Assembly (NCBI GenBank): GCA_022113835.1
Contig: JAILWY010000018.1
Span: 16,949,501-17,013,500, forward strand
DNA length: 64,000 bases
From: Atopsyche davidsoni
Taxonomy: Eukaryota > Arthropoda > Insecta > Trichoptera > Hydrobiosidae
Reading direction: 5' to 3'
Under the pieces are notes generated by a model. It searched no databases. It was not told the origin of the DNA and saw nothing but the letters and a program-made list of their open reading frames with translations. The stretch's first letter is position 1. Each line of letters starts with the position of its first letter. This document shows, in pieces, positions 56,086-64,000 of the stretch. A program made the translations under genes and the position numbers.

Positions 56086-58835
56086 AATACACTCCGAAAA
56101 TACATTTGTATTAGCAGTGCGCTTTTATTGAATCCACGGATAAATAATATATTCACCGGAGTGAAAAAAAAATATTTTTGCACAAAAAAAAAGATATCGT
56201 GCTTTGTTGTTTTTCGTCGGTACGGCATTTCAAAAAAAAAAACACTTGTAAATTTTGCTACAATATATTCATTAAAACAAATTTAAATACCTATAAAACT
56301 TATATTTTCCAAGTAATACCCACTCGAAATCTACTTTTACCGGTCTTAGAAATGATTTCAAATTTAAATTACTTCCACCTTTTCTAATTTAAAGCTATTC
56401 GCTGTGTTACTGCGTAAAATCTCTTCACGGCCTCAATCAAAATATTCATTAATATCCTGTTAAAACCAAAAATTCATACATAATTTTAGACACATTCAAA
56501 GGCATCACGTGTATAGTGAAGGTTGATTCGATTTTTGTTTTAGCGAAGGTAACAACATTTGCTTTAACCGACGTGGCGAGAAGTGCTCATTTGAAGTTGC
56601 GGGGATAAATTTTTCGGAGAAAAATCTCGGCTTGTTTAAAAATACGCACCAAAGGGAGTAGGCGGGTCGATCAATCTTACATTCTGTACCTGCTATGAAT
56701 ATATTATGTTTTGGAATAAAAAGTAACAATAGAGATTTTTTTCTGTACTATTATACAATTGACCCAAGTTTATTTTTAAAATGTCACGTGTCTGTTTGAC
56801 TTATATCATTAACATAGTAACAACGATCGTCTTATGAATAAAGGAATATCTTTTTTTGTGACCCTTATGTGGACAGTAGCAAACAGTGAAAGTATATGTT
56901 TGTGGCTTATCATTGTTTGTTGGCAATAAATCATATTAAATTTAATTGATTGAAAAACAGAATTTTTAACGAATATAACGTATGTTAAAGTATTTTTTTT
57001 CTACTACAGATTTATTTTTCTGACTAGCATTTATTCCAACTGATATTACTTAAGGCACGTGTCTTTGAATTTCTCGAAAAACATTACTTTGGTCAAAGAT
57101 TTCCACGGCAGCTAAGCTTTTAATCTCTCTCATGAACTTGGGTATGGCGCATAGGGTATATTTTATCTTAGATTAAAATATTTTGTTTATTTTTAGTTTC
57201 GTTACTTACTTTTTCCGAAAAAATTAAGCATTAATGTATAAGTTTTTAATGTATTTTTTTATATCAATAAATACAACTACACCAACCATTAAAAAATAAA
57301 CATATTAGTTATGTATAAGTTCTACAATTTAAATGTTTCATTTGTGTTTTAACTTTTTTTATGTTTAAATTCTTAAATATGTATCTCCATTTACTAGTTT
57401 CTCTATAAATAATAATATAATAAGCATATAATAACTAATTACTTTAGACAAATTTACTATCCTGTTTCCCGGAATGACGTCATAATTTATGGGTAACATT
57501 TTCTACATTAGTCAGCGGAAACAAACTTTTCGATTGCCTAAATATAAATGAACATGCTTACAGTAATTACATTAAAACTTGGATGATTTGTAATATTCGC
57601 GATAATTTGATTGTTAGCAGAATGAACACCGTTTTGTTTTAAAACATACTACAGTCCGACCCGTTGTTAATATTTTAAATAAATTATAATATTTAACAAG
57701 AGATTGAATTCACACCCTATAATTATAATTTCAATATATTATACAACCTAAGTCAAATAAATTCCTATTAAAAATCATGTTCCTGCGTGATGAGATAATA
57801 AATTACCCATTTAGCAGACTATGCCTACTTAAGTCTTCTAAATTTTTAATAAAGGTCTGTCTCGTACACTGCGTTCTAATAGGCGTATATTTATTATTTT
57901 TTATATTAAAATACTCAGAGACCAGTCATTTTCTTACCCTCTCTCTTTCGTGTTTTGGTGATTCCCATGTATCAATCAATAGCTAAAAAAATACAACAAG
58001 TCGGACACCGCCGCAACTGATTTGACACCATTGAGCCGATTGCCTATCTGCTTCATTCGTGGTTATAGATATTTTGTTTCGATTGTCTGAAGTCGAACAA
58101 ATACTCTCGTAGAAAAAAAAAACTATATTTATTATCATATATATTTTGAATAAGTCTATTGTCTATTGTTATAATATGTATAGGCACAAAATTAATTTTT
58201 ATTTAGATATCATAAATGTAATTATTTAATTATTATAAAAAAATAAAAAATATCAACACCTAAGCATTTAAAATTGCAACTTGTAATTTTTTGTACATGA
58301 ACAAAGAAAAACACGTTTGTTTCTTTTATTTTATAAATAAAAATATTGCTTTGCTCAGTTCCTGTGTGTCGGGTCCAAAGTAAATATAACAAAAAGTTTC
58401 CCAATAAATTAATACCATCGTTGTCAGAATGACAGTGTAACAATATAATAAGAAACCCCAAAAAAAGATTTTTCCTTTAATTACTGAAACGTATAACAGG
58501 GCGCGTATGCTACTTCCTTAATTAAAACATTGTTATGGTTTTATACTGAAAGAGAGAAAAAAGTAAACATTGTACAAAGCGAACAAAATACGTGTGAGTT
58601 TATTTTTGTAACATGGTTAATATTCAGCAAAGGCTCTTCGTAATATTATAAAAAAAAACGAAGTTTAATTAACTATTAATGTTATCACGGACAACAAATT
58701 ATATTACACAATAAGTCTTTCTACCGCAAAGTCTTGTCCAAAGCCCGAGACGAGAAAAATGAAGAAATTTCTTGTGTGTTGATAAAGTAACCCTGTTATG
58801 ATATTCAAATTAGTCCAATGCATACGGAAGATTGT
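56086..58835. other. AT-rich non-coding stretch
   Basis: No gene or dispersed repeat recognised. It contains a third perfect CRE palindrome, TGACGTCA, at 57475-57482 in an otherwise AT-rich context. A balanced patch occurs at about 56500-56700. Confidence 0.45.
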
Positions 58836-58995
58836 TACATCTCAGGGGAGTGATGCGAGGTTTTTCGTTAAAACTAAAATGGGACATGACCCAGATATGG
58901 GAGACGTTTGGTGTGAACCGCAAGGGTGTGTGGGCGCCGGCTGGGAGAGTCCCTGGGAGGAGAGGAACACAGAACCAGTCTGCAACTATTGGGCC
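58836..58995. other. GC-richer patch with open frames, unrecognised
   Basis: All of one strand and part of the other are open here. The plus frame from 58798 (78 codons, Asp/Gly/Trp/Glu-rich, one Cys pair) looks a little more protein-like than most in this window. I know no family it matches, and there is no obvious splice pair. It could be a transposon relic, a missed exon or another non-coding island. Confidence 0.2.
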
Positions 58996-60084
58996 ATACA
59001 ATTCCAAAACACTATAAGTATTCAGGGAATATAAATAAAGTATATTTCTGTTAATTTATAAAATATTTGTAATTAAGATAAAAATTAACAGTTGCTTTGC
59101 TGAAATCACTCTAAGCTTTTTCATATTTTAAATTACACAGCTGCAAAATTTTTGCTTCAAAAAAGTTGCGTGATAATATGCAAACATTTATATTTTATAA
59201 GATTAATTTACTTAGAAGGCGGTTAAAATTGTCAGTTCAAAATAATATTTTAATGAATATTTCTAAAATAAATTTATTTTGTGACACGTACTCTGTATAC
59301 ATCATGACGGCTCGATCTTCGTGTTCTGGAGTTACAAGTTGATTTTCGTATATAGATGACAGTTCATGCATTGATCGTAACATCAATGTCTCAAGCAGCT
59401 CAAGTGTCTCTGTCAATTGAGAAGAAGTATTCGTTTAATTATTGTAGATCTTTGGCTGACTGCATAGAAAGCATCTGTGGCCGACGCTAATTCTAAAACC
59501 TATTAAATAATATAAAAATTAGTATTGTGTGTTGGTACACAGATTATTTTACGATGTGGTATTGTCTTGTCAACTTGTTATTTAAAAATAAAACATCATA
59601 AAAAAAGGAAAACAATGGAAATGCAAAAACAATATGAAAATAAAAAAAAAGGCGGCACATGCTATGTCAACACAAATCGTCTTAAACCAAACTGAAAAAA
59701 ATGGCTTAGACTTGATAAAATCAGTTAAGGATTTACCTTTTAGGACGGAGTGTGAGGCGTGAAACTCTTTAAATTAAAATTTGTATGTATAAATTTTAAG
59801 TAACAAAGTAATTTCAAAATACAGCAAATAACATTGTTTTATGGATAACACCACAAGTGTTCCAATGCTATCTTATTGAGATTGGTCTGAAAACGTAGCT
59901 TAGTAAGTTGTCAAACCCAACCTGATAACTTTCGATCAATTTTCAACTATAGAGCCAATAATTTATTATTTAAGTGATAAATTACAATTTCCAACTTTAT
60001 ATATTTAAAATATACTTCTCTAGTATTGAGTGAGTCTTTGCTGTATTGCCCAAAAAAAAATTATATTTAATATACTTGAAGTTT
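58996..60084. other. AT-rich non-coding stretch
   Basis: No feature supported. Confidence 0.5.
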
Positions 60085-61230
60085 TAATTATTTTTTTATT
60101 GTCGGCCCCGGGCAGCGCTGTAGTACAACTTCCGGGTGCCGACAGCTGGTCTTTAATTTTTATAAATAAAATACTTAACAATAATACACAATTCATTCAT
60201 TCGTGAGGGGGGGTTTCCCAGGGAGCTCACTTTTCGCTGTTCCCCAGTCTGCCTCCCCTTCCTTCGATTCGTCTCTGACATTCTTCCCTTACTTTCTATG
60301 GAGACAGCGTCTCCGTTGGTTGATGCGCTGAAAAACATGAAAGCTGAAAAGCATGAAAATGGTGTCTCGTGCTCTTCAGCTCTCGATCCTTTTCAGCGCC
60401 GTTCTTGTCTTGTCCGTGGGGTTTTCCTCAGGTCGGAGCTCTGGAGTCTAGTTGGCGTTGCCTCTCGAGCTCCTCCTTTTGGGTCACGGTCTTCTCGGCA
60501 AAAGAGACGACTCCGTCCCGAGCTCGCTGGTCCTTGAACATGGATGGCACTAGCTAGCTGTCCAGACGATGCCAAGGCTGTTCCGGAGTCGCCATCGCTC
60601 CACTTCAGTTGAAGAAGGCGTGCTCTGCGTCGTCGCTGTAGTTGTCGCACAGTGGGCAGCGCACGTCGACATCGTATCCTCCCGAGGTAGCTGCCGAAGC
60701 AGCCGTGTCCCGAGAGGAGTTGGGTCAGCCTGTAGGTGACCTGGCCGTGGCGTCGCTAGATCCACGGGTGGATGTCCGGGATGAGCCTTCGCGTCCAGCT
60801 CCCTTTGGTGGATGCCTCCCATCGGTGTTACCAAGTCTTGGTGACGTCTGGCCTCACACTGGTTCTGATAATGACGAGGTCCTCTTTCCGTTGTCTTGTC
60901 TCGTCAATTTTTTGGCGTTCTCGGGCCATCAGGTCTACTGGCGGCATGCCTGCTATCACCAGGGCTGCGTCCTCCGAGATCGTACGGTAGCCGCATATCA
61001 CGCTGGACGCTGGCCAGCATGTTCCTGTATTGGCAGATCTCCATTGTGTTCGCCCATGTCGTCGCACCGTACAGGATCTGTGACATCGTCACGTTGGCCA
61101 TCATTTTCCGCTTGCATTGCATCGGTCCTCCCACGCTGGGCAGCTTTCTTGCAACTGCCTCAGTGGTTCCAGCAGCTTTTCGAGTGGTTCGTGTACTTCA
61201 GCGAGGTTACTGTGTCTAAGAGATCGTGAT
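60085..61230 (-). pseudogene. Non-LTR retrotransposon (R1/LOA-like) 3' end, decayed
   Basis: On the minus strand, three frames joined by frameshifts give the C-terminal part of a LINE ORF2. First comes the end of the reverse transcriptase/thumb region ('LPSVGGP', 'QILYGATTWANTM', 'CGYRTISEDAALVIAGMPPVDLM'). Next is a zinc-knuckle-like CPLC...H segment ('RCPLCDNYSDDAEHAFF') preceded by 'LTQLLSGHGCFGSYL'. Last is a Lys/Glu-rich end ('AEKTVTQKEELERQ'). After about 300 bp of 3' UTR comes a hairpin (60101-60143), then A-rich sequence (complement of about 60078-60100). The 5' part, including the endonuclease and RT catalytic motifs, is missing, as is usual for 5'-truncated copies. At least three frame breaks make it dead. 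Confidence 0.8.
60101..60143 (-). repeat. Hairpin at the LINE 3' end
   Basis: 'gtcggccccgg' and 'ccgggtgccgac' form an 11-bp stem with one bulged base and a ~20-base loop. It sits directly before the A-rich tail. A terminal 3' UTR hairpin is where many LINE reverse transcriptases recognise their RNA. Confidence 0.7.
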
Positions 61231-61369
61231 CGGGACATTGTGACAATCAACGCCAGGTTTTATGCGTATGTGCGGATATACAAAATAGACACGTTTATCA
61301 TTCAAAGGCTTGCTTTCGTGGTTTTTTTGTGTTTAGTAAGAATAGTTTTTGTTTGGTAAATAATGTATT
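61231..61369. other. Short AT-rich spacer
   Basis: No feature supported. Confidence 0.4.
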
Positions 61370-61580
61370 TGGAGAGCACAGCAAACGTCCCCGTTGTTAG
61401 GCGAGCACACGTAGCCCCGCGTCTGGCGGGCAGTGCGCCGCGCCGGCCACGTACGGCCGCGCCACAAATGAACTGACATTTCCACGCCATTTGCTTTAAT
61501 CAATTTATAAAGAGACGTGCTGCGAGCTCCGTGCCGAGGTGGGCCGCCATCTGGGAGATATTAAGCCTCCCCACACTCGT
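61370..61580. promoter_or_regulatory. GC-rich island
   Basis: GC-rich complex block ('gcgccgcgccggccacgtac', 'gtgctgcgagctccgtgccg'). A 62-codon minus frame has no recognisable feature. Candidate regulatory element by composition. Confidence 0.3.
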
Positions 61581-61689
61581 GCCCAACTACTGTAAACTTT
61601 TGAAATTCAATAAAAAAACGCTAAAGCAATGAATGCCTTATCTGAACCTATAGAGTGTTGTAAAGTATACTTAAGACGGCTACTGTTCC

Positions 61690-61985
61690 TTTATAATAAT
61701 AGGATGTTTGCATTATATAAACTCAGTAAATTCACTTTTTTTTTTGTTTGTTATATTTTGTTTTAAAGTTTTATCTTTGTTCTTAGTTATTTGTTTAATT
61801 TATTCATCAACTCATGTAAAAATGGGTTTTTTACACATATTTTTCGTACATAACTCAATAATGAAAATAAATAAATACATGTACGCTACCACCTAAGCCC
61901 CACAACCTGCGCGAAATATCAAGGGATAACCACTCACTGTATTATGAGAAGATTGTAAATTTACCAAAAGAAAAATAAAGAATCT
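61690..61985 (+). repeat. Family C dispersed repeat, copy 2
   Basis: Co-linear with 26437-26745 over nearly its whole length, with small gaps (for example the 'attgtaagtacc' part between 'agcccaca' words is absent). The start 'tttataataataggatgttt' is shared exactly, helping to define the family's left end. Confidence 0.8.
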
Positions 61986-62439
61986 TGAAGTTAAATTTTT
62001 TTTAATATTAATTTATGGTGGTTTTCAGAATGTAACGTCATGTTGTTCTATGCAAGTGCATATACTGTATGCAATTTCATGGTAAGAAGATTCCGGGAAA
62101 AATTAATAACGTCTGTCTCTTTTGTGCATAAACCTTTTGTAGAACAACGCTCGTTAGACGAACGCAAAATATGGAAGGGCATGCTTTTTTTTAATTCCTG
62201 GAGCGAAATCTTGTACATAAAGTGAGAGCTTTGGACATAAATACGAACACAATGATATCATATTACTGTATATTATACTTAATACCACGATGAAGCCAGG
62301 TGCCCACGTAAATAAATACCAGATCTTTGTTTTCTTAAATTAAGTTTTTCTCATTTATGAAGTTGCTTTAAAATTAAGTAAATGAATTTTGTATTCAGTG
62401 CTTCATTATTTAAAGCGTTTTCCAGGAAAAGCTCATTTT
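61986..62439. other. AT-rich non-coding stretch
   Basis: No feature supported; the 61-codon frame at 62040-62225 is treated as chance. Confidence 0.45.
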
Positions 62440-62765
62440 AAGTTTAATCTGACGAATCATATAGTTTCTGTAATCCAGCTGGCCGGGAATTATTCCAGAA
62501 ATTAATCATTATGCTCGTTGCCGTGTCAGACACAGTCCGCACCTCGAGCTCCTCCGACTGAGAAATTCATTAGCACTCGTTGGGAATTTCAAATGAGATC
62601 AATTTGAAATCCTCCAAACGTTGTTTACTTATTTATGAAAAAGACTCGAAAGACGTGAAGTCAGAATAGAAAGGAATTTTCGTAAATAATCCACGGTCCT
62701 GAGAACGTTTAATACGGAGTGCTGGAAAAATCAGGGGGCCTCTAATGAAAACTTAACTGTAAATA
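62440..62765. promoter_or_regulatory. GC-richer island
   Basis: Complex block with CAGCTG in 'atccagctggcc' and 'gcacctcgagctcctccgac'. 'gaaattcattagcac' and 'aatttgaaat' words follow. No frame. Candidate regulatory element by composition. Confidence 0.3.
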
Positions 62766-63269
62766 AATTAACGTGTTTTCCACAATGCTTAAATAAAATA
62801 ATGAAACATGACTTTTTCGGGTATTTAAAGAATAATATTTTCATATTTTAATAAATTCTATTGAGTTTTGATTTCAAAATGCTTAAGCACACTGTTAAAT
62901 AAATATAAAGAAATAACAACATTATGATAAAAACCATTCTGACATATTTGCAAATTTGTTTTTTAGTGACTATGTTTATACAACATCCACATTAAATTGA
63001 AATTGTATTTAAAAAAATACAAATAAAAATACACAAAGATTGTGCATAGCTAATGTCTAACAAATGACTGCTTGAAAATTTCTTCTGTAATAATTATTGA
63101 ACTTACAATCCTAGTACCTAAGCAATCGCCACTTCTAACTGCTGATTCAACAGGCAATTCATGAAAATCAACAACAGTGACTTGATTTAAATAAAGCTGT
63201 TGTGGGCTTAAAGGCAAAGAATATAAATAAAACGAAATAAAAAAAACTGGTAGGCTCGCACGTAACTTA
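62766..63269. other. AT-rich non-coding stretch
   Basis: No feature supported. Confidence 0.5.
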
Positions 63270-63600
63270 CATCTGATAATGAAGCTAACACTTTTACGTC
63301 CTGTTTGCGCGCCCTAAGTGGGGAAAAATACAAAGAGCAGGAAACAAAAAAACCTCACTCAAATAAAATGCTTCCGGAAGACTGCTGAAAAGTTCTGTAT
63401 CAAAGGGCGTCATTTTGTTTCACTCCGAGCCAAGGAGACCGGGCGGAATTTTCAAAGGCTAGTGCATTAAGTGCAAACCATAATTTAATTACAAAATAAG
63501 GAAGCCACACTCACAGGGTAAACATATTTAGCCAGCTTAATATATTGTTCACACACAATTTTTGCATATTCGGCGATTATTTCAGGACTAAAGGGGATTC
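63270..63600. promoter_or_regulatory. Moderately GC-richer island
   Basis: Balanced complex sequence ('gtcctgtttgcgcgccctaa', 'gccaaggagaccgggcgg'). No frame. Composition-based candidate. Confidence 0.25.
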
Positions 63601-64000
63601 TGACTACAGGAATATTTTTTGTGGCCAAAAAGACTGTATTTTTATGCATTCATTAGAAGTATTTTTTGTTAGAAATATTATTTTGAAAGTACTTATTTGG
63701 GTTTCTCAATATCACAACTTGTAATGAAATGTGTGTTTGGTTATCTAATATATTCAATTCAATAATTATTGATGTAAATTTGGGATTTCTATTACGCAAG
63801 ATTAAGTCCTTGTCGCAGTAAGAAAGGTTATATTACTGACGCTCTGTAGTTGAGAGTTGTTATGATTATTACTCGGAAGCTGCTATGATGTTATGTAACA
63901 ACCAAAGGCCCATTTCGCAGTATTGGGGTGACCTAATCTCATTCCTCTAACGGTTTGCTACTGCACAGTGGTTAAATGCTGTTAATTATTATTACATTTC
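63601..64000. other. AT-rich non-coding end of window
   Basis: No feature supported. Confidence 0.5.

Noticed and set aside
60642..61229. 195-residue plus frame as a host gene
   Set aside because: It is the antisense shadow of the decayed LINE reverse transcriptase on the minus strand.

Overview
The window is almost entirely non-coding, AT-rich eukaryotic nuclear DNA. Two exons with canonical GT/AG splice sites, a mariner transposon, a non-LTR retrotransposon fragment, a hAT-type element and many simple repeats point to an animal genome. The only host protein recognised belongs to the beaten path (Beat) immunoglobulin family of arthropod axon-guidance proteins, so an insect is the best guess. 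The order cannot be fixed from sequence alone.

Layout. Positions 1-6846 look like an upstream intron, with scattered repeats and two GC-richer islands. Two beat-family exons (6847-6980 and 10525-11014, + strand, compatible phase) encode the two halves of one Ig domain. Between the halves sits an unusually long Ser/Arg/Gly-rich insertion. A decayed mariner (11132-12125, opposite strand) lies just 117 bp past the second exon's splice donor. The gene's other exons were not found. From about 12.2 kb to 64 kb I see no further convincing host exon; this is either the rest of the intron or a gene desert.

The repeat content has clear structure. (1) At 19.99-25.41 kb an element of unknown class carries 25 monomers of a ~191-bp satellite. 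Its head and tail also occur alone in a 134-bp copy next door, and the array contains a duplicated multi-monomer block. (2) A family with a tRNA-like core (A and B box motifs) forms palindromes at 9.8, 31.3 and 40.1 kb. A fourth copy at 39.6 kb has the same left flank as the 40.1 kb copy but its core inverted. (3) 'Family A' copies at 0.2, 6.4, 18.3, 25.8 and 45.5 kb include palindromic forms and 10-15 bp target-site duplications. (4) Families B (3.6, 8.5, 41.9 kb) and C (26.4, 61.7 kb) are dispersed. (5) A hAT-like element lies at 37.0 kb, a LINE 3' end on the minus strand at 60.1-61.2 kb, and two LTR-like candidates at 20.1 and 50.2 kb.

The AT-rich background is interrupted every few kilobases by 150-600-bp GC-richer islands of complex sequence without good reading frames. 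They hold homeodomain-type TAATTA, E-box CAGCTG and CRE TGACGTCA words. I interpret them as candidate conserved regulatory elements, as expected around a developmental gene, but conservation cannot be tested here. Two islands contain strongly G-quadruplex-prone tracts (9.07-9.16 and 55.8-55.94 kb, opposite strands).

Most open reading frames in the window are chance frames or shadows within islands and repeats.
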